Assembly (NCBI RefSeq): GCF_035599575.1
Contig: NZ_CP141179.1
Span: 1,364,001-1,428,000, forward strand
Origin: Roseovarius sp. Pro17
Lineage (GTDB): Bacteria > Pseudomonadota > Alphaproteobacteria > Rhodobacterales > Rhodobacteraceae
Direction: 5' to 3'
Length of the DNA stretch: 64,000 nt
Below the pieces are notes generated by a model. It had not been told where the DNA came from and did no database searches. It saw only the letters and a list, made by a program, of their open reading frames with translations. How positions within the stretch are numbered: the first letter of the stretch is position 1; the number at the start of each line of letters is the position of its first letter. Below are positions 43,775 to 53,911 of this stretch, one piece after another. A program made the position numbers and the translations under genes.

Positions 43775-44259
43775 TGGCTGACGAAATCAACTCCCTCGAG
43801 GATCTCGACGCAATCGCATCGGGTACCACCAATGTAGAAGTTGCCATTCAGCGCGAGCCGGTTCGCGACGAACTGGGCCGCGCCTACGCTACGGGCAAAC
43901 GCAAGGACGCGGTCGCCCGCGTCTGGATCAAGCCCGGCTCGGGCAAGGTCACTGTCAATGGCAAGGAATTGAACGTATATTTCGCGCGTCCCGTTCTGCA
44001 GATGATCCTGCGCCAGCCCTTCACCATCTCGGGCACCGAAGACCAGTTCGACGTGATGGCGACAGTCGTCGGCGGCGGCCTCTCGGGTCAGGCCGGCGCG
44101 GTCAAGCACGGCATTTCAAAGGCGCTTCAGCTTTATGATCCGTCCTTGCGCGGCGCGCTGAAGGCGGCAGGTTTCCTGACCCGCGACAGCCGTGTCGTCG
44201 AGCGTAAGAAGTACGGTCGTGCCAAGGCGCGTAAGAGCTTCCAGTTCTCCAAGCGATAA
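43774..44259 (+). CDS. rpsI: 30S ribosomal protein S9
   Basis: Small-subunit head protein whose C-terminal tail reaches the P-site tRNA. The 161-residue protein has the alphaproteobacterial acidic N-terminal extension (about 30 residues), then [20 protein letters not shown] and [20 protein letters not shown], ending in the basic tail [14 protein letters not shown]. The start overlaps the rplM stop. A strong terminator follows. Confidence 0.98.
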   Translation: MADEINSLEDLDAIASGTTNVEVAIQREPVRDELGRAYATGKRKDAVARVWIKPGSGKVTVNGKELNVYFARPVLQMILRQPFTISGTEDQFDVMATVVGGGLSGQAGAVKHGISKALQLYDPSLRGALKAAGFLTRDSRVVERKKYGRAKARKSFQFSKR

Positions 44260-44284
44260 TTCGCTGCTGGAGGGTTACGAACAA

Positions 44285-44317
44285 AAAAGGGCGCGGCGGA
44301 ATATCCGCTGCGCCTTT
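44285..44317 (+). terminator. Rho-independent terminator after rpsI
   Basis: Eleven-base stem (44290-44300 with 44304-44314, one G-U pair) closing on a three-base loop, with six A before and a broken T run after. It closes the rplM-rpsI operon. Confidence 0.85.
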
Positions 44318-44375
44318 CGTCCTTTCTGCAGGAGCATTTGGCACCTGTGGCTGCGCCCAATAGCTGAGAATGTAG

Positions 44376-46367
44376 ATGCGCTACCGGCCTGAAATAGATG
44401 GATTGCGCGCCGTCGCGGTCATTCCGGTCATCCTGTTCCATGCCGGTTTTTCGGCGTTCGCCGGTGGGTATATCGGTGTCGACGTCTTCTTTGTCATCAG
44501 CGGTTATCTGATCACCACAATCCTTATTGGCGAGCGTGAGGCCGGCACCTATTCGCTGCTGGGCTTTTACGAACGCCGCGCGCGTCGCATCCTTCCAGCA
44601 CTGTTTCTGGTTCTGCTCTGCACCATTCCCTTCGCATGGCGGTGGCTGGCCCCCGATCCGTTCGAGGATTATGCCCGCAGTCAGGCCTTTGCCGCGCTGT
44701 TTCTGTCCAACTTCCACTTTCTGGAAAAATCGTCCTACTACGACGTTGGCTCTGCCCTGCGCCCGCTTTTGCATACTTGGAGCCTCGCGGTGGAGGAGCA
44801 GTTCTATCTGCTCTTTCCGCTGGTGCTTCTGCCGCTAGGCTTATTCGTACGCCAAAAGTTTCTGATCGTTTTTCTGATCCTTTCGGCGCTGTCGCTGGCG
44901 CTGGCGGAATGGGGCTGGCGGACCTATCCGGGCGAGAATTTCTACTTCACCTTCTCGCGCCTGTGGGAGCTGCTGGCTGGCTCAATCTGCGCCGCCATAC
45001 TGTTCAACCGTCCTCAGATGCGCAGCGATACAATGGGATTGGCTGGCCTGGCGCTGATCATCTACAGCATATTCTTCTACAACGAAGCGGTGCCATTCCC
45101 GTCAGTTTATGCGCTGGTGCCGGTCGTAGGTTCGATGCTGATTATTCTTTTTGCGGATCGCGGCACTTGGACCGCGCGCGTCCTCAGCGCGTCGCCGATG
45201 GTCTGGATCGGGCTGGTCAGCTACAGCGCATATCTGTGGCATCAGCCGCTATTCGCCTTTGCGCGCATTCGCAGCATCGGCGAGCCATCGCTGTGGGTGA
45301 TGTCGGGGCTGACGCTGATGACGCTGGCGCTGGCTTGGCTGACGATGCGCTACGTCGAAACCCCGTTCCGCCGCCGCACCGTATTGCCGGGCCAGCGTGG
45401 CCTGCTGACGGTGAGCGCGGCGGGAATCGCGGCGATCGCGGCGTTCGGGTTTGTCGGGGATGGGACGGGCGGGTTTCCGTCTCGGATCAAGGAACAAGCG
45501 CCCGGAATGCTGACGGAATTGCGCAATCAGTTGATCGCGCCGGACTCCAGATCGGGGTGCGTCGATGGCGATGGCATCGGCAAGGCGCAGCTTTGCACCA
45601 TCTATACTGGCGATGGCGGCGCGGGCACGGTGGCCGTGCTGGGCGACAGTCACGGGCAGGCGATGATACCGGGTTTCGCCGCCCTGTCCCGTGCGCATGG
45701 CGTCGACGTTCTTATGGCGGCGCGGGGTGCATGCCCGCCGCTATTGGGCGTCTATCTGGCCAAGGGTGGGCAGTATGAGCGCGATTGCCATGATTTTGTG
45801 CAGAAAACAGCGCAGGAAGTAGTCGATCGAGGGGTTGGTACCGTCTATCTGGTCGCGCGTTGGAGCCTCTATGCCACCGGCGAGTACGCAGACGAGAAGG
45901 CGACTTACGCGCTCAGCCCCGACTTTGGCGCGCGCCACGTCCGTCAGGCTGAGCGCTTGGCGAATTTCGAGGTGGCGCTGGACGAAACCCTCGCATTTTA
46001 TGAAAAGGCCGGCGTGCGCGTCGTCCTCGTTGGGCAGGTGCCGTTGCAATGGGTGATAGCCCAGACCTTGATCGAGCAGGCGATGTTGATGGGGCTCGAT
46101 ACCCGACAGAGCCGGGACAAGTTCAGGAACAGTTTTGTGACTCGCACCGCCAATGACGGATTGGTCCAAGACGCGGACCGGGTTCTGCATCAGGTCGCAG
46201 AGCGGCGCGGCGCCGAGGTCTTGATGCTGGCGGATCGCTTTGCCGACGGCGATAGCTATGTTTGGATTCGCGATGGCGAGGTCCTCTATCGCGACACTAA
46301 TCATCTATCGGTAGTCGGCGCGCGGGGATTGGCACCCGTGTTCGCACATAGCTACGCACCCGGCTGA
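44376..46367 (+). CDS. acyltransferase with C-terminal SGNH domain (OafA-like)
   Basis: A 663-residue inner-membrane acyltransferase of the OafA/OatA type, which adds acetyl groups to surface polysaccharides or peptidoglycan. The N-terminal half has about ten membrane helices with the acyltransferase-3 motifs YRPEIDGLRAVAVIPVILFH and GYIGVDVFFVISGYLIT and RRARRILPALF. The C-terminal half (about 400-663) is a periplasmic SGNH hydrolase domain with GDSHGQAM and the Asp/His pair in DTNHLSVVGAR. The target is unknown; a sulfotransferase in this window may modify similar surface sugars. The ribosome site is weak. Confidence 0.9.
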   Translation: MRYRPEIDGLRAVAVIPVILFHAGFSAFAGGYIGVDVFFVISGYLITTILIGEREAGTYSLLGFYERRARRILPALFLVLLCTIPFAWRWLAPDPFEDYARSQAFAALFLSNFHFLEKSSYYDVGSALRPLLHTWSLAVEEQFYLLFPLVLLPLGLFVRQKFLIVFLILSALSLALAEWGWRTYPGENFYFTFSRLWELLAGSICAAILFNRPQMRSDTMGLAGLALIIYSIFFYNEAVPFPSVYALVPVVGSMLIILFADRGTWTARVLSASPMVWIGLVSYSAYLWHQPLFAFARIRSIGEPSLWVMSGLTLMTLALAWLTMRYVETPFRRRTVLPGQRGLLTVSAAGIAAIAAFGFVGDGTGGFPSRIKEQAPGMLTELRNQLIAPDSRSGCVDGDGIGKAQLCTIYTGDGGAGTVAVLGDSHGQAMIPGFAALSRAHGVDVLMAARGACPPLLGVYLAKGGQYERDCHDFVQKTAQEVVDRGVGTVYLVARWSLYATGEYADEKATYALSPDFGARHVRQAERLANFEVALDETLAFYEKAGVRVVLVGQVPLQWVIAQTLIEQAMLMGLDTRQSRDKFRNSFVTRTANDGLVQDADRVLHQVAERRGAEVLMLADRFADGDSYVWIRDGEVLYRDTNHLSVVGARGLAPVFAHSYAPG

Positions 46368-46985
46368 TCAGCCGTCGGGCGCAATTAGTCCCAGACCGCG
46401 CAGATAAATGCCAATCCCGCTCTCCAATAAATCCTCTGGGGCAAAGGGGCTGGCGGCGCCGGGCGCACCGCGCGCGAACAACTCGACCACCCCATGGCTC
46501 ATCGCCCAGATATGGGCTGAAAACATCGCTGCGGGGGGGCGTTTTTCAGCAGGTATATGCTGGCAAATCTGTGCAGCTGCTTCCTCTAGCACGCGGCGCG
46601 CGGCGAGGGCGGCAGCGGCCAGTTCGGGCGTGCGATTGACGGAAATGCCGCTTTCGAACATAGCGATGTAGTGGCCTGGATGGCGGCGGGCAAAGGCGAG
46701 ATAGGCGCGCCCCGTTGCCTCGAATGCGGTCAGCGCCGAGGGCTGGCCCGAGCGGTACGCATGCTCCATCAGCGCGCCGAACATCTCGTAGCCTTGCAGC
46801 GCGGCCTCGGCGATCAGATCCTCGCGCCCGCCAAAATGGCGATAGACGGCGGCGGGGGTCACGCCTGCCTGCTTGGCCGCCTCGGACAAGGTAAATCCGG
46901 CCGGCCCCTTGGCCTCGATCAGCGCCAGCGCCGCCTCGACGAGGGCCTGACGCAGATTGCCGTGGTGATAGCCGCGCTTAGTCAT
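46368..46985 (-). CDS. TetR-family transcriptional regulator
   Basis: A 205-residue repressor with the N-terminal helix-turn-helix [40 protein letters not shown], and a variable C-terminal ligand domain with TetR_C-type [13 protein letters not shown]. The frame stays open far upstream inside ppk2; the ATG at 46985 is chosen because it opens the family core. It overlaps the ppk2 stop by 8 bases, so the two are cotranscribed, and it may control ppk2 or the hydrolase nearby. Confidence 0.9.
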   Translation of the reverse strand: MTKRGYHHGNLRQALVEAALALIEAKGPAGFTLSEAAKQAGVTPAAVYRHFGGREDLIAEAALQGYEMFGALMEHAYRSGQPSALTAFEATGRAYLAFARRHPGHYIAMFESGISVNRTPELAAAALAARRVLEEAAAQICQHIPAEKRPPAAMFSAHIWAMSHGVVELFARGAPGAASPFAPEDLLESGIGIYLRGLGLIAPDG

Positions 46986-47874
46986 TCGCTGCCTGATCGC
47001 CTGACGCATCGGCCCATAGACCCGGACCGCCGACGATCTGCGGATCGACTGCACCGATGGCCTTGGCGTCCTTGTCGACGTAGGGCACAGCATCCAGAAG
47101 GCGGCGAATGGCGGCGAGGCGTGCACGCCGTTTGTCGTCGGAACGGATGATCGTCCATGGCGCGTGATCGGTATGCGTGCGGGCCAGAGTCTCGCTGATA
47201 GCGGACGAGTATTCATCCCACTTCTTCAGACCTTCGACGTCGATCCAGCTGAGTTTCCAATGCTTTAACGGATCACTCTCGCGGCTGAGAAAGCGACGCA
47301 ACTGCTCGGCTCGGCCGACGTTCAGCCAGAATTTGATCAGGATGATTCCGTCCTGCACCAACATTTTTTCGAACGCCGGGGCCTGATCGAAAAACAGGTC
47401 GCGCTCGGCGTCCGTGCAAAAACCGAACACCTTTTCGACGACGCCGCGATTGTACCAGCTGCGGTCAAAGAAGACTATTTCGCCCGCAGCGGGCAGGTGG
47501 TCGGCGTAGCGCTGGAAATACCACTGGGTGGCCTCGGTATCGGACGGTTTGGGCAGGGCGACGACCCGCGCGCCGCGCGGATTGAGATTCTCGCGCAGAC
47601 GCTTGATCGTGCCGCCCTTGCCTGCGGCGTCACGCCCCTCAAAGACGATAGCGATACGCGCGCCCGACGCCTTGGTCCAGGCCTGCAACTTGACCAGTTC
47701 GATCTGCATCGCATGCAGCTGAGATTCGTATTCCTTGCGGCGCATCCGGGCCGGATAGGGGTGGTCCGGCTCAAGAATGTCGTCCTTGTCCGCGGTACGG
47801 ATCGCCTCGCGAATATGCTCGGGCGCGTCATGCTGGAAATACGCGCTAATCGCGCCATCGAAGGGAAGGCTCAT
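46978..47874 (-). CDS. ppk2: polyphosphate kinase 2
   Basis: Moves phosphate between polyphosphate and nucleoside diphosphates. The 298-residue protein has the P-loop [18 protein letters not shown], the lid region [20 protein letters not shown] and Walker [19 protein letters not shown], and [20 protein letters not shown] near the end; the single-domain form matches class I. AAGGA precedes the ATG at 47874. It is followed by an overlapping TetR gene. The preferred nucleotide is inferred from family knowledge. Confidence 0.93.
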   Translation of the reverse strand: MSLPFDGAISAYFQHDAPEHIREAIRTADKDDILEPDHPYPARMRRKEYESQLHAMQIELVKLQAWTKASGARIAIVFEGRDAAGKGGTIKRLRENLNPRGARVVALPKPSDTEATQWYFQRYADHLPAAGEIVFFDRSWYNRGVVEKVFGFCTDAERDLFFDQAPAFEKMLVQDGIILIKFWLNVGRAEQLRRFLSRESDPLKHWKLSWIDVEGLKKWDEYSSAISETLARTHTDHAPWTIIRSDDKRRARLAAIRRLLDAVPYVDKDAKAIGAVDPQIVGGPGLWADASGDQAAND

Positions 47875-47950
47875 CTTTGGGTCGTCCTTTTTGCGCGCCG
47901 TGGGTGCCGCGCCACTATGGGACGCAGGCGGACGCTGTGCAATCGGTGCG

Positions 47951-48886
47951 CTAAAGACCCGCGCGCGCAGTTGCGCGGTCGATAGCGGCGATGACAGCAT
48001 CGGCCGCTACGTGTTGGACCATGTGGCCGATGCCGGGCAGGCGCGTCAGAACCGCGCCGTCGATCTGATTCACTAGCTTGGCGGAGTGAATTTCAAGGTT
48101 CACGGTCGTATCGGCCGTGCCATGAACGATTTCCGTGGGCGCCGTGATATGCACGTATCGGGGCACTAGTTGCTTGATCTCGCTCAGGATATTGGCGCGC
48201 TGATCGGCATTCGCGCGCAGGGAAGCGCGGCGCAAGGTCAGCGGCGCGCCGATGTGGTCGGCATACCCCTTGGGCGCGTCCTGCGGCGCAAAGACCGACT
48301 CGACCGATGATGTGACCACCGATTTCGGCACGAAGGCAGTAATCAGCGGCACCACCAGCGCCTTGCCCCACCACGACGACGTCACGCGGTAGAACGGATC
48401 CAGCGGTGTTTCCCACGGGTTCGACGCTGCGGCGACGGGGACGAGGGCGGCGACATCGTCGGGATAGTGCGCAGCCCATGCCAGCGCGACGGCGCCACCA
48501 TAGCTTTGGCCCATCACGATGGGCCGCTTGGCGCCCAATTGGCGCGCGGCATCGCGAAGCAGCGTTGCCTGCTGGGTCAACGTCGCGCCGGTCCTATTCA
48601 GCCGCTCAGTATAGCCAAGGCCGGGGCGGTCGAAAACGATGACGCGGTAACGCGCAGCCAGGCGTGGCGCGAGCGAGAATGTCATGTCGCGCGTGTTGCC
48701 GCTGGCCCCGTGGATCAGTACCAGATCGGGGCCGGAGCCCATGACAACGGCGTGGACCTGAATGCCGCCGACATCGACAATCTGGCCTTCGGGCAGGAAA
48801 TCGCGGACGGCCTGCGCCTCGCGTAGGGACGCAGTGATTTGGACGATCGCGATGACGATCGCGGTAAATAATAAAAGATATATCAT
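47951..48886 (-). CDS. alpha/beta hydrolase with N-terminal membrane anchor
   Basis: A 311-residue hydrolase. Residues 1-20 ([20 protein letters not shown]) form a membrane anchor; the enzyme domain has [20 protein letters not shown] (oxyanion region), the nucleophile elbow [15 protein letters not shown], the acid in [12 protein letters not shown] and the histidine in [10 protein letters not shown]. The substrate is unknown. The ATG at 48886 is 16 bases after the metA stop; a longer frame starts inside metA. Ribosome site is weak, so translational coupling to metA is possible. Confidence 0.88.
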   Translation of the reverse strand: MIYLLLFTAIVIAIVQITASLREAQAVRDFLPEGQIVDVGGIQVHAVVMGSGPDLVLIHGASGNTRDMTFSLAPRLAARYRVIVFDRPGLGYTERLNRTGATLTQQATLLRDAARQLGAKRPIVMGQSYGGAVALAWAAHYPDDVAALVPVAAASNPWETPLDPFYRVTSSWWGKALVVPLITAFVPKSVVTSSVESVFAPQDAPKGYADHIGAPLTLRRASLRANADQRANILSEIKQLVPRYVHITAPTEIVHGTADTTVNLEIHSAKLVNQIDGAVLTRLPGIGHMVQHVAADAVIAAIDRATARAGL

Positions 48887-48902
48887 AGTGTTGCGCAATT
48901 CA

Positions 48903-49826
48903 TCATGCCCCAATGGTGGCGATGTCATAGGGCGTCGTTTGATAAATCTGCGAAATCCAGTTGCCATAAAGCAGATGCGCATGGCTGCGCCAGCGATTAC
49001 GCGGGGACTGAGCAGGGTCATCGCCGGGATAATAGTTGCACGGCACGTTGATCGGCGTGCCGGACGCGACGTCACGGTCGTATTCCTGTTTCAGCGTGTC
49101 GCTATCATATTCGAAATGGTTAAAGACATAGAGCGCGCGGCGCGCCTCGTCCTCGACCAGACACGGCCCCACCTCGTCGCTGTGCAGAAGGGTCGTGAGC
49201 CCCTTTGCCGCGTCGATCTCGGCCTGGCGCATTTCGGTCCAGCGGCTGACCGGCACGACCATGTCGTCGGAAAACCCGCGCAGGTAAGGCGAGGCGGGCT
49301 GCATGTTGTCATGGCGAAAGCAGCCGAACGCCTTGGCGTCCAGTATGTGTTTCTCGACGCCGTGAAAATGATTAATCATAGCCATGCCGCCCCAGCAGAC
49401 GCCGAACGTGGACTGCACATGGGTCTGCGTCCAGTCGAATACGCGGCGCAGCTCGTCCCAGTAGGTGACGTTGTGGAATTCCAGATGCTCGATGGGTGCG
49501 CCTGTGATGATGAGGCCGTCGAATTTCTCATCCGTGGCGGCCACTTCGGCGAAGGAGCGATAGAAGCTCTCCATATGATCGGCCGCTGTGTTGCGCGCCT
49601 GATGTTCGCTCATGCGAATGAGACTCAGCTCAATCTGGAGCGGTGTCGCGCCGATCAGGCGTGCAAATTGATTTTCGGTCTGGATCTTTTTCGGCATCAG
49701 ATTCAGCAGGCCGATGCGCAGAGGGCGAATGTCCTGCGTCGCCGCCTGATCCTCGTCCATAACCATAACGCCTTCGCGCGTGAGCACGTCGTAGGCGGGC
49801 AGGTCAGAGGGGATCTTGATGGGCAT
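48903..49826 (-). CDS. metA: homoserine O-acetyltransferase, MetA family
   Basis: Activates homoserine in methionine synthesis. The 307-residue protein has [20 protein letters not shown], the nucleophile Cys144 in [17 protein letters not shown], and the His/Glu pair in [17 protein letters not shown]. At the residue equivalent to position 111 of E. coli MetA this protein has Glu113 ([11 protein letters not shown]). In the family Glu there is linked to acetyl-CoA and Gly to succinyl-CoA, so acetyl-CoA use is predicted. The ATG at 49826 gives the family start [13 protein letters not shown]-loop ATPase gene lies just upstream; no SAM-II-like riboswitch was seen. Confidence 0.94.
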   Translation of the reverse strand: MPIKIPSDLPAYDVLTREGVMVMDEDQAATQDIRPLRIGLLNLMPKKIQTENQFARLIGATPLQIELSLIRMSEHQARNTAADHMESFYRSFAEVAATDEKFDGLIITGAPIEHLEFHNVTYWDELRRVFDWTQTHVQSTFGVCWGGMAMINHFHGVEKHILDAKAFGCFRHDNMQPASPYLRGFSDDMVVPVSRWTEMRQAEIDAAKGLTTLLHSDEVGPCLVEDEARRALYVFNHFEYDSDTLKQEYDRDVASGTPINVPCNYYPGDDPAQSPRNRWRSHAHLLYGNWISQIYQTTPYDIATIGA

Positions 49827-49856
49827 GGGGGCAGGGTCCAAAGTTTGGGAAAGCTG

Positions 49857-50732
49857 TTAGGTAGTGGTCTGAGCGCGGCGATCAATGACCTCGGCGATCA
49901 CGTCCGTGAAACTGGCGGCATCGGTGATACGCTCGACATCAGCAGGTGTCAGGGTAACGCCCCAAGGGGCCATCGCTTCGTAGCGCGGTTTGCGGTGCGC
50001 CAGCGCGCGGGCATATGTCCAGCGGATAAAGCTGTCTGGATCAACGTCACTCTCGATGCAATTGTTTTCGCGCAGGTATTCGTCCCAAACAGTGTTCAGG
50101 AATTCAGGCTGGTAGGCCATCGGTTTCGGCGCGCGATCAAAGCGGCGGATCAGTTCGGCGGTGTGTGCCTCCGTGCCCTCCAGCCTTACCAGCAGACAGT
50201 GCTGCGAAAGTTCGGTCAGCAGCGGATCGTTCGGATCGTTCCCATCCACCCATTCGCAGATCGACCCGCCGGTGTCGCAGATGAAATTGGGATAACCATA
50301 AAGGCGCGCGGCGCGGTCGATGAAATAGCCGGTATCGTTTAGCGCCGCGATTTCAGCCCGGCGAAACTGGTCCTGCCGGACGCGGTAATCCTCGATAGGC
50401 ATTCCGCCCTTGGCCACCGATCCCGGCTTGCCCAGATAGGTCGAGACGGGGGCGAGATTGTTGAACGTGATATTTGAGCCGATATAGATCGAATCCGACA
50501 GCAGCAGATCGCGCAAAAATGGCACCTGCATCGCGTGCGCCTTGGCGTTGTCGGCGATCAACTCGCCCATGTGGCGGGTGCCGATGCGGTAGTCGATCGA
50601 GTAATGAAACCAGTCGCCCGACGCGCGCAGTATGTTCGACAGATGCGTCTTGCCCAGCCCCGACATTCCGTAGAACAACACGTGTTTATTCGGGGCCTCC
50701 CGCCAGTCCCGTGCGGTGGAGTAGATCATCAT
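49857..50732 (-). CDS. P-loop ATPase of unknown function next to metA
   Basis: A 291-residue protein not matched to a named family. A Walker A loop VLFYGMSGLGKTHLSNILRA lies at about residues 18-37, and later parts include IGSNITFNNLAPVSTYLGKP and FICDTGGSICEWVDGND. There is no signal peptide or membrane helix. It is probably a small soluble nucleotide-binding or kinase-like protein. It starts at a double ATG with AAGGG ahead, and metA begins 30 bases after its stop, so the two may be cotranscribed. A role near methionine metabolism is only a guess from position. Confidence 0.7.
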   Translation of the reverse strand: MMIYSTARDWREAPNKHVLFYGMSGLGKTHLSNILRASGDWFHYSIDYRIGTRHMGELIADNAKAHAMQVPFLRDLLLSDSIYIGSNITFNNLAPVSTYLGKPGSVAKGGMPIEDYRVRQDQFRRAEIAALNDTGYFIDRAARLYGYPNFICDTGGSICEWVDGNDPNDPLLTELSQHCLLVRLEGTEAHTAELIRRFDRAPKPMAYQPEFLNTVWDEYLRENNCIESDVDPDSFIRWTYARALAHRKPRYEAMAPWGVTLTPADVERITDAASFTDVIAEVIDRRAQTTT

Positions 50733-50876
50733 CGCATCCCTTTGTCGCGCCTCGCCCCCGTGTCGTAGCCAGAGCGGCGAGGCGCGTCAAATCCATAGAG
50801 TGGCGGCGCGGCTAGGGAAAGGCCCTGCGACGCAGACGCGTCGCGGGGCTATGTATCCGGCAAAGTCTCGGGCGAA

Positions 50877-51983
50877 TCAGAATGTCACGCCGATCTTCAT
50901 GCCGACGCTGACTGCGTCGTTGTCCGAGAAAAACGCGCGCGCGGTGTCGGGCGTGCCAGTTTCGGGGCGGGAATCGCCGATCCAAGTGTACCTTACGCCG
51001 CCCGACAGGCTGACCGTGTCGGTCAGTTGATACTCGGCGCCCAAGGCCACCGATTGCCGTCCCTTAGTGGGCGCGAGGGGCGAGACCAGAATGTTTCCGG
51101 TTTCGTCCTCGTGGGTATAGGTCAACTTGCCCGACAGCTTGTCGGAAAAGCGCCGCCCGACGCCAACCTCATAGGTCCACGCGTCGTCAAGTTCGGTCAG
51201 GTTGGGTGCCGCACTTGGCGGATCGAGGGTAAAGACGCTGTGTTCGGACCAGCGGATACTGCCAAATACCAAGGTGTCCTTTGCGATGCCGGATTGCACC
51301 TGCAACTTGATGCTCTGCGGCAGTTTGGAGACGGTGTCGCCAGTCTGTACCGGAGCTCCGCCCGGGAAAGTCTCGAGCGATGGAAGGTCAAGCTCGACCT
51401 CGGAATGGTAGGTCAGCGCCGCGCGAAAGGCGATCTCGGGCCTCTCGTAGGCCGCGCCCAGAACGTAGCCCACCGCCTGATCGGCGCCGAATTTCACGTC
51501 GTAGCCGTTGAGCGGGCCGTAGGCGAGGCCAGACAGCCTCACGTGACCCTCGGCCCGAACCACCCGAGGCCCACCATAGAGCGCGATGCCGTCGGCCACA
51601 TCGTAGCGCACCAGCATGGTCAGCGCGTTGGTGTCGGCGTCCGCGAGGGTGCCGCCCAGCAGCGTCGTGGCCGGGCTACCGCCATAGAGGATGTCCACGC
51701 CGTAGGGCTGATCGTGGATCAGTGCCATCGAGAGGCGGTCGGTCAACTGGAACTTGATCCCGCTGCCCAGCAGCGAGAAATCATTCGCCACGTTCGAGAT
51801 CGGATTGCCCAGATTGTCCCGCCCCGAGACGCTGGGAGCAACGCGAGCGTAGGAAAGCTCAGCATAGTTGCCCGTCTCAAAGATGATATCTATCGGGGTC
51901 TGGTTGGTGTCAAGATTGCCGGCGTGGCCTGCGTTGGCCAACAAGGCGAGAGTGGAAGCTGTGGTGAACAGGACATGTCTCAT
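50877..51983 (-). CDS. FadL/OmpP1-type outer membrane transporter
   Basis: Outer-membrane beta-barrel for uptake of long-chain fatty acids or other hydrophobic compounds. The 368-residue protein has a signal peptide to about residue 21 (ALLANAGHA), a hatch-like N terminus (DFSLLGSGIKFQLTDRLSMA), regular barrel strands and the terminal phenylalanine after SVGMKIGVTF. It is shorter than E. coli FadL. GGAGGAG lies before the ATG. It stands alone; the substrate is unknown. Confidence 0.87.
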   Translation of the reverse strand: MRHVLFTTASTLALLANAGHAGNLDTNQTPIDIIFETGNYAELSYARVAPSVSGRDNLGNPISNVANDFSLLGSGIKFQLTDRLSMALIHDQPYGVDILYGGSPATTLLGGTLADADTNALTMLVRYDVADGIALYGGPRVVRAEGHVRLSGLAYGPLNGYDVKFGADQAVGYVLGAAYERPEIAFRAALTYHSEVELDLPSLETFPGGAPVQTGDTVSKLPQSIKLQVQSGIAKDTLVFGSIRWSEHSVFTLDPPSAAPNLTELDDAWTYEVGVGRRFSDKLSGKLTYTHEDETGNILVSPLAPTKGRQSVALGAEYQLTDTVSLSGGVRYTWIGDSRPETGTPDTARAFFSDNDAVSVGMKIGVTF

Positions 51984-52181
51984 GATTGCACTCCTCCGAA
52001 TACAACCGGAAGAGTATCATGAGGGAAGCCTCTTTGGATACTGAAGTATTGCAGCGCGCCGACGGCGTGCGCCCAGCGTCGCCAGAAAGATACACTTCAC
52101 CATTTCGCGAAAAGCTCGGGCTTAGATTTCTTTTAAATGCGTGGCTATGTTCAGACGTATCGCAGCGTCAAAGCCTATCGC

Positions 52182-53744
52182 CTATTCCCACTCGATCGTT
52201 CCCGGAGGTTTGGATGTGATGTCGTAGGTCACACGGTTGATGCCGCGGACCTCGTTGATGATGCGCGTCGCCGTTTCACCCAGAAATTCATGGGTGAAGG
52301 GGTAGTAATCGGCGGTCATACCGTCGACGGAGGTCACCGCGCGTAGCGCACAGGCAAAATCATAGGTGCGGCTGTCGCCCATGACGCCCACAGTGCGCAC
52401 GGGCAGGATTGCAACAAAAGCCTGCCAAATTTCGTCATAAAGTCCGTGTTTGCGAATCTGGTCGATATAGACGGCGTCAGCCTTGCGCAGAATATCCAGC
52501 TTTTCTCGGGTAATCTCGCCGGGGCAGCGAATGGCGAGGCCGGGGCCGGGAAATGGATGGCGCCCGATGAAACTGGCAGGCAAGCCCAGCTCCATACCAA
52601 GGGCGCGAACCTCGTCCTTGAAGAGCTCACGCAGCGGTTCGATCAGTTTGAGGCCCATTTTTTCAGGCAGGCCGCCGACATTGTGGTGCGATTTTATCGT
52701 GACCGAAGGACCGCCCGAAAAGCTGACCGATTCGATGACGTCCGGATAGAGCGTGCCTTGGGCCAGGAATTCGGCGCCATCAATGCCGTTCGCGTACTTC
52801 TGAAAGACGTCGATGAACAGGCGACCAATGATTTTTCTCTTGGTTTCCGGGTCGCTTACGCCGTCAAGCTCACCCAGAAACAGATCGGCCTCATCCGCGT
52901 GAATCAGCGGGATGTTGTAATGGTCGCGGAACATCGTGACGACTTCGTCGGCCTCGCCTTGGCGTAGCAGACCGTGATCGACGAAAACGCAGGTCAGCTG
53001 GTCGCCGATTGCCTCGTGGATGAGGACGGCGGCGACACTGGAATCGACGCCGCCGGAGAGGCCGCAGATCACCTGTTTTTCGCCGACCTGCTCGCGAATC
53101 TGGCGCACGGCCTCTTCGCGGTAGGCGGCCATGGTCCAGTCGCCAGTGAATCCGGCGTCCTGAATGAAATTCTGATAGAGCGTCTTGCCGTTCGGGGTGT
53201 GATGCACCTCGGGGTGGAACTGGACGGCGTAGAACCGACGCGCGAGGTCCGCCGTCACGGCAAAGGGCGCGCCGGGGGAGGTGCCGTAGATCTCGAAGCC
53301 AGGCGCGATGGCGGCGACATGATCGCCATGGCTCATCCAGACCTGCTCGCGCTCTTCCAGGAACCAGCCTTTCAGCAGGTCGATGCGCTCTTTTGTAGGC
53401 GTGACGTAAGCGCGGCCGAATTCGGCGGTGCCATCGCCGCGCTCGACGCGGCCACCCAGCATGTGCATCATGACCTGCTGGCCGTAGCAGATGCCAAGGA
53501 CGGGTACGCCCATCTCGAACACTTTCATCGGGGGGCGCGGCGAACCGTCGTCGATGACGCTGGCCGGGCCGCCTGACAGTATGATGGCGCGCGGGGCCAT
53601 GTCATCCAGAAAGATGTCCGTCACCTTCTGGAACGGATGGATTTCGCAATAGACGTCCAGCTCGCGCAGGCGGCGCGCAATTAGCTGCGTCACCTGAGAG
53701 CCGAAGTCGATGATAAGAAGGGGTTCGTGATGTGTCTCATTCAT
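52182..53744 (-). CDS. guaA: GMP synthase, glutamine-hydrolysing
   Basis: Last step of GMP synthesis, aminating XMP; guaB at the other end of the window makes the XMP. The 520-residue protein has the amidotransferase domain with the cysteine in [15 protein letters not shown] and HPEV(H)H, the ATP-pyrophosphatase loop [19 protein letters not shown], and the C-terminal dimerization part ending [18 protein letters not shown]. It has the usual length and a clear ATG. It diverges from an MttB-family gene. Confidence 0.98.
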   Translation of the reverse strand: MNETHHEPLLIIDFGSQVTQLIARRLRELDVYCEIHPFQKVTDIFLDDMAPRAIILSGGPASVIDDGSPRPPMKVFEMGVPVLGICYGQQVMMHMLGGRVERGDGTAEFGRAYVTPTKERIDLLKGWFLEEREQVWMSHGDHVAAIAPGFEIYGTSPGAPFAVTADLARRFYAVQFHPEVHHTPNGKTLYQNFIQDAGFTGDWTMAAYREEAVRQIREQVGEKQVICGLSGGVDSSVAAVLIHEAIGDQLTCVFVDHGLLRQGEADEVVTMFRDHYNIPLIHADEADLFLGELDGVSDPETKRKIIGRLFIDVFQKYANGIDGAEFLAQGTLYPDVIESVSFSGGPSVTIKSHHNVGGLPEKMGLKLIEPLRELFKDEVRALGMELGLPASFIGRHPFPGPGLAIRCPGEITREKLDILRKADAVYIDQIRKHGLYDEIWQAFVAILPVRTVGVMGDSRTYDFACALRAVTSVDGMTADYYPFTHEFLGETATRIINEVRGINRVTYDITSKPPGTIEWE

Positions 53745-53911
53745 GCGGGTCTAGTAGGCCGGACCGCGCTTTTGCGCAAGAGGGGCGGGCCATGTCGCTT
53801 TCCCCCCACAAGTGGCGCAAACTAGCCCCTGCGCCGCGCGACGCTCGGATATTGAGGATGCATCAATTGGCCCCAGCAAGGGGGCGCAGACATTTCGGAA
53901 GGTGGCATATC

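Noticed and set aside
49827..49856. Possible SAM-II riboswitch ahead of metA.
   Set aside because: Only 30 bases separate metA from the upstream gene and none of the SAM-II core is present.
48762..50342. 526-codon plus-strand frame across metA and the ATPase gene.
   Set aside because: It crosses two real minus-strand genes and lacks family motifs; antisense shadow.
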